From: Marchantia polymorpha subsp. ruderalis
Taxonomy: Eukaryota > Streptophyta > Marchantiopsida > Marchantiales > Marchantiaceae
Assembly (NCBI GenBank): GCA_037833965.1
Contig: AP031359.1
Location: 368,001 to 432,000 of the forward strand
DNA: 64,000 nt
Direction: 5' to 3'
Part shown: in pieces, positions 43,242 to 52,427 of the stretch
Layout: each line of letters starts with the position of its first letter
Position numbering within the stretch: the stretch's first letter is position 1
Position numbers and translations under genes: made by a program
The notes under the pieces: model-generated
Told to the model about the DNA's origin: nothing
The model's input: only the letters and a program-made list of their open reading frames with translations
Databases searched by the model: none

Positions 43242-43783
43242 TGATAACCAACAAATACCAAAATAGAGCATAATGATAAAGATTTGTTCCCATAGAGACA
43301 AATGCAACACCAAGGAGTCACAATTTGTCACTAATTAACATTCTATTGTAGAATTTTACTTCTTAGGTTCATAGATCGCATCCGCTCTAAAGGTGGTAGA
43401 CTTGGAGTTACTGTTGACGTTCTCTCCTCCGAAGGTTCTACGTCTTCCTCCATCAGGGCCTCATTCTGTACTCTTGATAGTTCTTCCTCTTCTGCCCAAA
43501 GATTCGGCTCTTCCCGCATATCTTTGTCTATCGTAGAGGCAGCTGACTTCGACATCGCCACACTACTCTCCAAAGATTTAGATACAACCATCTTACGATT
43601 TGCTCCCTTCTTCGGCCTAGCTCGTCGCTATGGCATCCTAATCTGCGTCCCCTATATCTCGGCCATCTGAGACTTTGGTCTTTGGCCTATACTATTGTCT
43701 GCGACCTTGCGTCTCTTCGTCGGTCTCCTACCTAACAGCTCCTGGTCGACACGACGTTAACCTGAATTGGCCCTCGTGTTGTC
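43242..43783 (-). repeat. Family Y LTR of a second element (Y2), left part
   Basis: Begins TGATAACCAACAAATACC as at 7069. After about 100 bp it jumps into the ORF linker (EEPNLWAEEEELSRVQNEAL, 43591-43343), so the LTR tail and the coiled-coil region are deleted. It is interrupted by the methyltransferase element at 43784 and continues at 56256. Alignment with 29790-29840 supports the empty site CCCTCGTGTTGTCTTTCGGG. Confidence 0.65.
43780..43783. repeat. Target-site duplication TGTC (left) of the methyltransferase element
   Basis: TGTC before TGTCATGTAG; the partner is 56252-56255. One further T may belong to either side, so the duplication could be 4 or 5 bases. Confidence 0.75.
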
Positions 43784-44077
43784 TGTCATGTAGTTACGAG
43801 TCGGCTCACGAAGTTCAGACACTTACTATATTTAGCCGTAAAGTTAGGGTTCCGGTCACGAGGGGTATAGAGTCGGGGACGGCTCGAAGAACGTCAGTTC
43901 TTCGAGTCGAGCCTGGAAGCGTCAGGGAGCCTAGAGCGACTTCCCCTTTTGCGTCGACCTGGATTCTCCGAGTGTGGAGTGGGTTGGGCTGGACTCATGT
44001 TTGTGACGGTGACGGTTTGTTGCCAGTAGGGTAATTGACCGACGGGAATTCCAGTGGGGAATCTCCCGTCTATTTCA
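43784..44077 (+). repeat. 5' LTR, B part only (R-U5 and proximal promoter)
   Basis: 294 bp, TGTCATGTAG to CTATTTCA. Matches 55840-56133 over its whole length. It lacks the 116-bp A part that opens the full LTR at 55722. It contains the TATA-like box and the probable transcript start. Confidence 0.85.
43866..43906 (+). promoter_or_regulatory. TATA-like box and 11-nt self-primer at the presumed RNA start
   Basis: TATAGAG begins at 43866. Thirty bases on, AGTTCTTCGAG (43896-43906) is the exact reverse complement of the 11 bases after the LTR. The spacing fits a TATA-driven start at 43896, placing the primer at the very 5' end of the RNA, as in Tf1. The sequence also sits in a local hairpin with GGCTCGAAGAAC just upstream. 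Confidence 0.65.
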
Positions 44078-44088
44078 CTCGAAGAACT
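44078..44088 (+). other. Self-complementary primer binding site
   Basis: CTCGAAGAACT directly abuts the LTR end CA at 44077 and pairs 11 of 11 with AGTTCTTCGAG at 43896-43906. No tRNA-type PBS (TGG...) is present at this position. Confidence 0.7.
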
Positions 44089-44525
44089 CTCGACGTTTTT
44101 GTGTGTAACCGTTTTACGTTCCGTTCTGCCTCTTTGTGTTTTCGTCGGGTGTTTCTCTCTTTCGTGGTTTGTTTATACCTTTGGGCAATTTCTGTATTTG
44201 AAAGTCTGAGGAAATCAGGGTTTTAAATCGAGAAATCTGTGCAGAAAGATTCTCAGATTTGATGTTCGGAAGTAGGGATTTTGAAGATTGCGTCGGAGTC
44301 TGAAAGATTCGTCGAAGGACAGTTGAAGATTATCGAACTACAGTTTGAGTGAGCATTAAGAGCCGGACAACGGATTGAAATTGAAAGAACGGGACGACGA
44401 TTTCTCTCGGTGCTGATCGCTGTGCGGTTTTTGTGATTCCTCGGTGTCTTCCTTGAGAAGGGAAGGCCGTGAAGTCGCGCAGAATTTGACTTGCTGAAGA
44501 AAACAGATTTCGAATCTTACATCGA

Positions 44526-44671
44526 ATGTTGCCGCGCACCCGGACGTCGCTCGCGTACAGCACGAGGGAGAGGGAGGAGGTCGAAGCTGCGTGCCCGGCT
44601 CAACCTGAGGGACAGACGCCGCTTGTGGCCGCAGCAATTCTGGGGTATCTTGTCTCGTACTTCTCTTCTCG
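44526..44671 (+). pseudogene. Candidate first exon of a captured host gene
   Basis: From ATG 44526 the frame reads MLPRTRTSLAYSTRERE, then an acidic stretch and a hydrophobic segment PLVAAAILGYLVSYFSS. It stops being open right at CTCG|GTGAAT, a plausible splice donor. The next recognised exon-like piece (45945) starts in phase 0 whereas this one ends in phase 2. Either an intermediate exon is missing or the donor is wrong. Product unrecognised. Confidence 0.3.
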
Positions 44672-45944
44672 GTGAATGGCGGTTTCGGGTTTTCGTTCGG
44701 TCCTAGGCCTCTATCGCTTCCGTTTCAATCCGAGAGTGTTTCAGTTCTGCGAAATTGCACTCTGAAGTGCTCTGCGGTTCTATCGAGCTGCTTGCCTGTT
44801 CCCATCTTGCATAGTGTGCAGTGTACTGCCCTAATTGCTGTACCACCCGATGTGCTCGGTGCAGTTCTTGCCGTCGAGCGAGACATGCTCTTGGGGCTGG
44901 TTGGGCTCCTTGGTGTGATTTGTTTGGCTTCTCGGGCCTCTGGGCAATCAATCGCCCTCTGAAGTCGTCTTGTGGGTGATAATTTGCTTTATGCCGCTGC
45001 GTTGAGTGAGGGCTTTTATTTTTCCCGAATTAAGCTTTCTCGCGCGCGTCGCGATCCTCTTTCCAGCTTTTGGCGTCATGGAAGGCAGTCCCCACGTTGG
45101 AGCTTTGGGAGCCTCTCTCTGACTGATTGGAAAAAATGTTCCTGCCTGCCCGACTTTGACCTGCTTTAGTGCTCATATTCACCACTGCAGTCCGCCGCAT
45201 GCCCTGTGTAATCCGCCTCCAAGATGGACTAAATTATTCTGTGCGAGCCGTAACCGATTCTGCTGTGCGAGCAGACTTGGCGCGTACGCCGCGAAGACGA
45301 GTGCCTTTACTGCCTTTCGATGTGGCCGCTTGTCTGTTAGCGAATAGCTTTTGTACTCCCGCAGCTCTTCTGCTCACGCTTCTTGCGATCCCCTACCAAC
45401 TTCACGTTGCGTCCTGCGCCAAGCTGTAATGAATTTCAGTGTTAGATTCTATGAGCAAAAACTCTGTTGAGGTTTCGATAATCGTAGAGAATCTGGACAT
45501 AGTGAGGCAGGGGAAACGCGCGGGCCTGTTCACTTTGCTGGTTTCTTATTTTGGCTGACCTGACGTCAGTCGAGGAGCCCACCCTCGTCCTTGTTTGTCC
45601 TAATTTGGCATCCGCTGCTCTCAGTCAATACTTTTAGCGCACATTGGAGCCACCTCGGGCTCGTTTTGCTGTGAGGGGGCCTGTTAGCAACCGCTGACGG
45701 AATCAGAGGAATGAGTGTTGGCCATGCAAGGGGTGGATTTTCCCTGTTTCTGAGTTGAGTTTGATCGCCCATTTGGTCTGTGCGGTCTGTACCCAGAGCT
45801 GGTTGGTGTCGGAGGGAAACAAAAGAGGATTCTGGAAACACTTACCTTGCCAGTCTTGTCGAGAAGGAGACTCCACACCCTCCCAGTATCTGACACAACC
45901 GGGGTACTTCAGAATCTGGCCTTGATGTTCTAGCGAGATTACAG

Positions 45945-46139
45945 GAGCAGCAACCAGTTGCGCCGGTTGTTGTCAAGAAGAAGGTGAACAGGTTGTACAG
46001 AAAGGAGTTGGCACTGTCCTTCCTGCTGCTGACAGCAGCTGCCAGGAGTTTGCTGTCGGCTCAAGGGGTTCACTTCTACTTTCTACTGTTTAAAGGGGTT
46101 TCGTTCCTGGTTGTCGGCCTCGATCTGATTGGCGAGCAA
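45945..46139 (+). pseudogene. Exon of an unidentified membrane-protein gene, captured in the element
   Basis: An open 195-bp block bounded by a good acceptor (GAGATTACAG) and donor (GTAAGC). It encodes [20 protein letters not shown] followed by two hydrophobic helices ([18 protein letters not shown] and [20 protein letters not shown]) and ends LIGEQ. The basic stretch before the helices and the exact phase 0/0 borders look like a real host exon. I cannot name the family. It lies inside the retrotransposon, between PBS and gag, so it is best read as transduced host sequence. No clear following exon was found. Confidence 0.45.
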
Positions 46140-47286
46140 GTAAGCTGAGGATTTATCAAGTCTGCGAATGTTAATAGCTGCCAACGGAGTGGATGCGTAA
46201 GTGGAAATGGTTAGAGTATAGCACAGATGGTACATTCACATTGTGTCTAGCCCAAACCAGGCGGTTGTTGATGGTGGCAAATTCGAGCCCACGTCAATCG
46301 ACAAGCAAGCAACCTCCGATTTGGCTTAGTCACTCTGGTTTGTAGTAAGCAATCTAAGGACTCCTTATGGCGAGGTGGCCGGCTTACTCCTAGGATCATG
46401 AAGACGGAGCGGCAATTTACATCACATGCATGCGGCTTCTCTTCAGTGTCCTTGATTCAGGTTTGAAGATTTTTGGGTGACAGGCAAAAGTAATCTACGT
46501 AAGTCTCATGAGATGCTCAAGATTCTGCAGATGGGAGCATCTTGAAGTGAAGGCTTGTACTTGAAGTGAGAGTATCAAGAGAAGCCAAGCCAGCCTATTT
46601 GAGTTGCTCTCCTATTTGATCATCGCCAGTTGGAAGTAGTCTAGGCCGCATCTCTGGCACCTCTGTGATTGATGCGCCTCCATTTCGAGGTTTACAGAGT
46701 GTCTTCTAATCTGGATCGAAGGCTGTGTCCTCAGCGAATGTACGGTTCTGTGCATCAGCGGGCTTTGACACTTTTACCTTTGTATTGGAGAAGAGAGCTG
46801 CAAAGATGTGGGCGCCTCTGACAAAGGAAGCAGCGGACATTTTGGGGAAAGGAATGTTTAGTGCCGTTGCTCTAAAATGACTACCTAGATGTTTGGTATA
46901 TCCATACCTATATCCACACGAACTTAGTTCCATAGCGTTTTATAGCTGATCCACAGAAAATTATGTGTGACTTAGTTTGGCATAGTAGCATGGTGGAATA
47001 GTCCAATAGCAGCAACCTCCGGTTGGAAGATCTGTTAGGCGAAGGTAGCCTATGCAGGTATTGTGATTACGTTCAGTTTTGATAAATACAGTAGTGCTGA
47101 GTTTACAGTAGAAAGTTTCAAATTCACCAGTTGATGTGAATTTGTTTATACATAGTTCTTTAAAACTATTTAAATCTTTTAATAGTTTTTATAGTTGAAT
47201 TGTTTCTAGTTTTCCCTACAGATTTAGTTTACAAATATTTGTGAACAGTCCTTGCACACAGCGGAGTTTTGACTTGTAAAGAGAAA

Positions 47287-47643
47287 ATGCCGCTTGGTGA
47301 GAAAGGGGGAGACAGTGTACCAGAAATTCAGACAGTGGAGGTCGTCAGTCGCGAGGAACGTGATCCGGAGCAGGAGTTGACAGTGCAGCCTCAAGTAGAA
47401 GGGAATCTGGTAAACCCTGTCGTGGTAGAAGAAAAAGATTCCGGGTTAGATTGGGACGAGGCACTAGCCGTGGAAAAACTTCTAGAGGAATCCGGCCTAG
47501 AGTACAGGGTATGTGAGGATGAGTTACTAGACCTTCCGCAGGATATTGCTGACCATTTGAGAGATGTTCAGTATGTTCAAGACTGTCTTTCAGAAGAAAT
47601 TCTTGTACTAGAGAAATTTCTCGATAATCTTCCAAAGGATTGA
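47287..47643 (+). CDS. Small acidic protein (118 aa), function unknown
   Basis: ATG at 47287 (MPLGEKGGDSVPEIQ); the frame is also open upstream to 47269. Strongly acidic, with a Val/Glu/Pro-rich first half and a helical leucine-rich second half (LDWDEALAVEKLLEESGLEY, 'LDLPQDIADHLRDVQYVQD', 'EEILVLEKFLDNLPKD'). No zinc finger, signal peptide or membrane segment. It lies about 0.9 kb before gag in the same direction. It could be an accessory ORF of the element, the last exon of the captured gene, or a chance ORF; its composition argues against chance. Confidence 0.4.
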   Translation: MPLGEKGGDSVPEIQTVEVVSREERDPEQELTVQPQVEGNLVNPVVVEEKDSGLDWDEALAVEKLLEESGLEYRVCEDELLDLPQDIADHLRDVQYVQDCLSEEILVLEKFLDNLPKD

Positions 47644-47820
47644 TAGCAACTACCTGTAGCGTTTAGACAAAAGGTACTGAAGGGATCGGGAGTTTGCACC
47701 CGGTCTCACTACCTGTAAACGTGATGTTTTGAAAGCATTGTAAATATATATATGACGTAGTCAATATATTGAGCTTTCAGTGTGTAGTGTGTTTGTTGAA
47801 GGGCAGTGTGACCCCTGTGT

Positions 47821-47862
47821 GAAGGAGAAGAAAAAGAAAGAAAGAAAAAAAAAAAAAAAAAA
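47821..47862 (+). repeat. Purine/poly(A) run
   Basis: GAAGGAGAAGAAAAAGAAAG followed by a run of about 17 A. It could be the remnant of a poly(A) tail of a captured transcript, or a simple-sequence expansion. Confidence 0.5.
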
Positions 47863-48536
47863 GTTTTCGACCAATTTTTGTTTGGATTTGGAGGAAGAGG
47901 GCACCATAGGCACTGGAGGCCCACGTAAATGGAGGGCGATGGAGATCGAATCGGGATCGCGAAGCGATGCGATGTCCCGTGTGTGTTGTCTTGTTTTGTG
48001 CTGTGTTTCCTTTAGACTGGAGAGTCGTTGCTAGCTGGTTGCTTGTGTTTGGATCCTCTCCAGTCTTGCTTCCTGGTGCGCGCCCGTGTAGGGGCGACGC
48101 TGATTTCCGGAGTAGTTTTACTCCTGTGTGCTGGCGATAGGGGGCTGGACTTGATCACCGGCCGGTCTATCTATGTTTCTCTCACGGTGAGACTGGAATG
48201 ATGACCAGTAGACCGTGAGAGTCTTCTTGCTGTGATGACAGGTTAGATTGCCCATACCCCTTAGCTAGTAGGGCTAGAGTAACTCAGTGCGGCACGACGT
48301 CAGGGGCGGATTGGGTTATTGGGTGGAGATCTGGCAGTGGTGCCAGTTGAGGTCTCGTCATCACGGAGCAGTCTAGTGGTCCTGTTGAGGACCGCGGTGG
48401 ATTTACGCGGAGCGGGTTGAGGTATAGGCTACCTTCACCTATTTTGCCAGTTGTTGCGGAGCACGACCAGAGTGTTGCAGACACAGAGTCTTTGGTGGTG
48501 ATATCGTCTAGTGTCCCCACCCCATTGATTTGGGAC

Positions 48537-51500
48537 ATGGACGGGATGTACGGGGCCGCGAAGGGCCCTCGACGTTACTCTGGTGCAGTGGGCACCATCG
48601 AGCTTGATGATTTTATTCAGGAGTTCGACACGTGGTGTGATATGCAGTTTCTGCGTAATCCCACGTTGTTTACACCCTTCTTTGCATGGAAGGGATTATT
48701 CCAGCATTTGGAGGGGCCTCCCATGGACGATTATCATGAGTTTGGGAGAGAGTATGCTGTAGAGATTGATGCATGGAGACGGCATTGGTCTCCGAACTAC
48801 TCATCCATTACCCAGGGTGGTGTGGGTACCAGTGGAGCTGCGAGTATCGGCATCACAGGAGGTAGTAGCATCAGCGAGGGTACCAGTGGAGCAGTTGGCG
48901 CAACTGGTACTAGTACCAGCAGCGGTACTGTTAGCATTGCCGGTGGCAGCACGAGGGGAGATACTAGTGGCGTACCTTCGTTTAGCCCCATTCCTGAGTT
49001 CTTCCAGAGATTGAGGAAGAATTATCAGGGGGTGAAAACGGAGAAGTTGAGGAGCCTCCAGGAGTTTGAGCGGAAGACTGGTGAGAGTCTTCGTGAGGCA
49101 TACACTCGTATGCGACGGCTCATCTCAGTTACTCACGGTGTGACTGAGGCACAGGCTGTCCAGTACTGGTATCGGATCCTTGACAGAGAGTTGCGGAGGA
49201 GAGTGCGTGATGCTACTCTCATGAGCGACTCATCACCCACATTAGCCCATGTGTTTGCTCTTTCTGAGAAGATTGAGCTTAACATGGTGGAGGAGAGGGT
49301 GGTGACGTCTACATTTGCGAGGGACACGACCACTACCTCGCGTATCCCACATAGCCCAGCACAGTCTCGCCCCATAAGTGGGAGTCGTGGAGGTCATACA
49401 CGACATCCTTCAGATCACAGAGAGCCTAGTGCGCGGCCACCACTGCCTTCATTTTCGGGTCAGCCACAGGGACCGTCATGTTGGACATGCGGAGGTAGCC
49501 ATATGAGGAAGGATTGTCCCCAGGAGCGAGAGGGACAAACTCCACAGGCTAGGCCACAGCCGGCACAGGTGACCTGTGATCATTGTCATCGACCGGGTCA
49601 CCCTCGAGAGCGTTGCTTTGACCTTCATCCTAAGTTGAGATCTGGAGGTAGAGGTCGTGGAGGTGATGCTCCGCGAGGTCGAGGTGGTCGAGGTGGCAGA
49701 GGTGGTAGAGGTGGTAGAGGTACCGGGGCCATTGAGCGTACCGCAGCGAGTGCTACTTCTGCCACAGAGAGCGCTATGGCTGCTCGGATTGAGCAGTTGG
49801 AGCAGAGGCTTGCTGATATGGCCGGTCTGGGGGCGAGCACTTCCACATCTTACGAAGGAGAGGATTTCTCCTATTTGGCCAGTGCAGCACAGGTTGAGGC
49901 ATCAGTTGCAGTGACCAGAGGTGGTGCTCGCACTTCAGAGCCACGTGGTGCGACTGTGGAGTTGGACCCTCAGAGGGGTGAGGGTGGACGTCAGTCTAGA
50001 CTTCCCCAGTCCTTTTTGTTGTCAGAGGTGGGTAGCAGTTCATCTATGAGACCTGCACCGCCTACTGACACTAGAGTGAGAACTGAGGTTCTTACATCAT
50101 CTGTTGGGGGCGCAGACGTGCCATCTAGTGCAGTGATGCGGATGGCCACTTCAGTCTTGCGATCTCCATTGTTCTCAGCCACGGAGTTGATAGACTCTGG
50201 TTTTGATTTGGCTCGAGTATTTCGGGTAGCAGCCACGTCGTGTGAGCGTGGGAGAGTCGCTGCTACTAGTGCCGAGATAAGTGAGGATACAGTTGAGGAC
50301 CCATCCTCAACATCTACATTGTTCGAGGAGACGACTTGGCAGGCCGCAGCGGCGAGGATGGAGTCCTTACCAGCTCGCCCAGCCATTGATCGCGAGAGTA
50401 TTGTCCCTGGTGTATGTATGGTGGACAACCGAAATGGTCTATTTCGGTTAGTGAGTTCTACTGGACAGGTGTATGTCCCAGCCAGAGTTTTGTTGGATTC
50501 TGGTGCACAGCCCTTGATGTTGGGCAAGGTTGCATGCATTAGTTTGGGCATTCGGAGGTCCGAGTTGGAACCTTGCCCATTCCAGATCCAGACATCCCTT
50601 GGTGGTGCCAGCAATAGGTCTTACTTTATGACCAGGGAGAGCATAGCGGTGCAGTTGAGGCATGATCACCCTCATGATAGCTCGCAGTTTGGAGTTCGTG
50701 CTGTGGTTACATCAGCAGAGTCATATGATGTGCTTGTTGGTGGAGTGGTGTTATACCCGATGGGCTTCCGGATGGACTATTGGACGGAGACTGCCGCATA
50801 TCGTCCTGGTTGGCAGTCCGGAGATGGACGTTTGAGCGAGCTGCCAGTGAGATTTATTTCTCGGGATCGACCTCTTGGATCTTCGTCAGCGGTCTTGGCA
50901 TCTGTAGCAGGTTTTAGCGGAGTGCTTACCTGGCCCGGTGAGTTGTTGGCGGGGAACATGTCTGCCGACGATACCTCACTCTACGAGGATGTGGAGGAGG
51001 TTGTGAGTTTCACAGCGGCGGTGACTTCACCCTTAGATGTTCCACTGTGGAGTTCGTGCCAGGCACTACAGTTGGAAGCTGATAGGTTGGTAAAAAAGGC
51101 TTGGAGTGAAGCCTCGTTACCAGCAGAGCCAGAGAGGGCTTCAGATAATCGGCTAGTTAGTGGTTCTAGCGCATTGTCTCCATTGGTTACTACACCTATT
51201 GCATGGGAGTATTCCTCAGAGGGCGTTTGTTTGCTGGATCTTTTTGGTGGAATCAGCACAGGTTTGGCTGCAGTGTTGCAGTCAGGTATTCTCGTACGGA
51301 GATACTTATATGTGGAGAAGGACGAGACTGCACGTCGAGTCTCTTCACGACATGTTGCACAGTTGATGCGGCGTTTTCCTTCGTTGTTGCCGCGATCAGC
51401 TGTCCGAGGATTCCAGAAGGCGTTGCCTTCAGACATTTCGTTGCTGGGGGCGCCAGACCTTGACCGCGTTGACCATATTGATATGGTGATTGCAGGCTGG

Positions 51501-52421
51501 CCATGTCAGGGACACACACGCGCTGGACATGGGACAGGGTTGCATGATCCCAGATCTCGGATGTTTTGGGAGATGATGCGAGTGTTACGTCATCTCCAAG
51601 TGCAGCAGACACGTTCTCCAGCATACATTCTGGAGAACGTACCATTGTTGGGTGACACTCGGGCCCAGTTGATGGCGAGTGTCCATCAAGTCCGAGCATG
51701 GATTGGATCAGCAGTACTGTTGGATGCTGCGAGGGTTGGTTCACGTGCTCATCGTGCACGTTTGTGGTGGACCAACCTTGTACCACGAGAGATATTGCGT
51801 CATGCGTATGATTCTGTGTATCGTGATCCTACCCTCACCGTTGACAGGATCTTGGATGTCTCTCGAAACTCTCAGGTGGTGAGAGTGGCGGATAGGTCAC
51901 CCATGGCGTTGGTGAACCGCGTAGGTCAGCCTCGGATGGCTTTACCTACATTTGTCAGTTATCCGGCATCACATGCATATCGTGATGGGGGACCTGGACT
52001 ACTGTGGGACAGTACCCTACATCAGTTGGTGGAGCCCAACGCTGATGAGAGAGAGCGTGCGATGGGGTTTCTTACTGGTGTGACCCTAAATTCTTCAGTT
52101 TCAGAGGCGTCGCGTCGTCAGGTTTTGGGTCAGGCTATGGACCTGAACTGCTTGACGTGGATTGTGAGCTTGGGTTTGGCCGAGCAACGCCGTTTGCGCG
52201 CAGATTTGGTGGTTGTTACACCACTTATTAGCTCATTGCCTACCGAGACAGTAGTGGCAATGGCTGGGGGCGACAGGCGAGATATTCGGCATCCTTGGAG
52301 TTTATGGGACGTGACGAAAGGACTTGCCAGAGTTGCAGCCCATGCAGTTGGAGAGGATTCTCAGGTGGAGGTGGCTACGAAGGAGGGTACGGAGAACCCT
52401 TCTTTGCAGTGTGTAGCGTAG
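48537..52421 (+). CDS. Gag - aspartic protease - DNMT3-like cytosine methyltransferase fusion (1294 aa)
   Basis: One uninterrupted ORF from ATG 48537 (frame open to 48417). Gag: 'ELDDFIQEFDTWCDMQF' and 'LREAYTRMRRLISVTHGV', separated by a Gly/Ser/Thr-rich insert (about 90-145). Zinc knuckles C315-C327 (CX2CX3HX4C, CWTCGGSHMRKDC) and C347-C360 (CX2CX4HX4C), then an RGG-rich box. Protease: VLLDSGA, Asp 654. Methyltransferase about 895-1225 with all key motifs in linear order: I LLDLFGGISTGL (899), IV WPCQGHTRAG with catalytic Cys 990, VI LENV (Glu 1033), VIII AHRARLWW (1071-1078), X around Gly 1198. The unpermuted order excludes DRM; 'AHRARxxW' and motif I resemble DNMT3. No BAH, PWWP or ADD domain. 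Expected to methylate cytosine in DNA, perhaps the element's own cDNA. It lies upstream of the stop, hence expressed at Gag level. Confidence 0.92.
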   Translation: MDGMYGAAKGPRRYSGAVGTIELDDFIQEFDTWCDMQFLRNPTLFTPFFAWKGLFQHLEGPPMDDYHEFGREYAVEIDAWRRHWSPNYSSITQGGVGTSGAASIGITGGSSISEGTSGAVGATGTSTSSGTVSIAGGSTRGDTSGVPSFSPIPEFFQRLRKNYQGVKTEKLRSLQEFERKTGESLREAYTRMRRLISVTHGVTEAQAVQYWYRILDRELRRRVRDATLMSDSSPTLAHVFALSEKIELNMVEERVVTSTFARDTTTTSRIPHSPAQSRPISGSRGGHTRHPSDHREPSARPPLPSFSGQPQGPSCWTCGGSHMRKDCPQEREGQTPQARPQPAQVTCDHCHRPGHPRERCFDLHPKLRSGGRGRGGDAPRGRGGRGGRGGRGGRGTGAIERTAASATSATESAMAARIEQLEQRLADMAGLGASTSTSYEGEDFSYLASAAQVEASVAVTRGGARTSEPRGATVELDPQRGEGGRQSRLPQSFLLSEVGSSSSMRPAPPTDTRVRTEVLTSSVGGADVPSSAVMRMATSVLRSPLFSATELIDSGFDLARVFRVAATSCERGRVAATSAEISEDTVEDPSSTSTLFEETTWQAAAARMESLPARPAIDRESIVPGVCMVDNRNGLFRLVSSTGQVYVPARVLLDSGAQPLMLGKVACISLGIRRSELEPCPFQIQTSLGGASNRSYFMTRESIAVQLRHDHPHDSSQFGVRAVVTSAESYDVLVGGVVLYPMGFRMDYWTETAAYRPGWQSGDGRLSELPVRFISRDRPLGSSSAVLASVAGFSGVLTWPGELLAGNMSADDTSLYEDVEEVVSFTAAVTSPLDVPLWSSCQALQLEADRLVKKAWSEASLPAEPERASDNRLVSGSSALSPLVTTPIAWEYSSEGVCLLDLFGGISTGLAAVLQSGILVRRYLYVEKDETARRVSSRHVAQLMRRFPSLLPRSAVRGFQKALPSDISLLGAPDLDRVDHIDMVIAGWPCQGHTRAGHGTGLHDPRSRMFWEMMRVLRHLQVQQTRSPAYILENVPLLGDTRAQLMASVHQVRAWIGSAVLLDAARVGSRAHRARLWWTNLVPREILRHAYDSVYRDPTLTVDRILDVSRNSQVVRVADRSPMALVNRVGQPRMALPTFVSYPASHAYRDGGPGLLWDSTLHQLVEPNADERERAMGFLTGVTLNSSVSEASRRQVLGQAMDLNCLTWIVSLGLAEQRRLRADLVVVTPLISSLPTETVVAMAGGDRRDIRHPWSLWDVTKGLARVAAHAVGEDSQVEVATKEGTENPSLQCVA

Positions 52422-52427
52422 CAACCA
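52419..52427 (+). promoter_or_regulatory. UAG CAA CCA readthrough context between methyltransferase and RT
   Basis: ...GTA GCG UAG CAA CCA TTG ACA, with the same frame open on both sides. It fits UAG-CAR-YYA exactly. Readthrough would give a polyprotein of about 2,340 residues. Confidence 0.8.

Larger units (their letters stand above)
44089..48536 (+). other. Very long 5' leader of the methyltransferase element
   Basis: About 4.4 kb between PBS and gag. 44350-44680 looks like a gene start (GC-rich, with the candidate first exon). 44680-45940 and 46140-47270 show no recognisable coding content and behave like introns. A small acidic ORF is at 47287-47643. 47821-47862 is a purine/poly(A) run. 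47863-48536 is the direct gag leader with the hairpin GTCTCACGGTGAGAC near 48178-48195 and no gene seen. Confidence 0.5.

Noticed and set aside
44200-45440. Several ORFs of 60-96 codons in the leader (for example 44672-44962)
   Set aside because: They overlap each other in different frames and show no conserved motif or repeat; they look like chance ORFs in GC-rich UTR or intron-like DNA.
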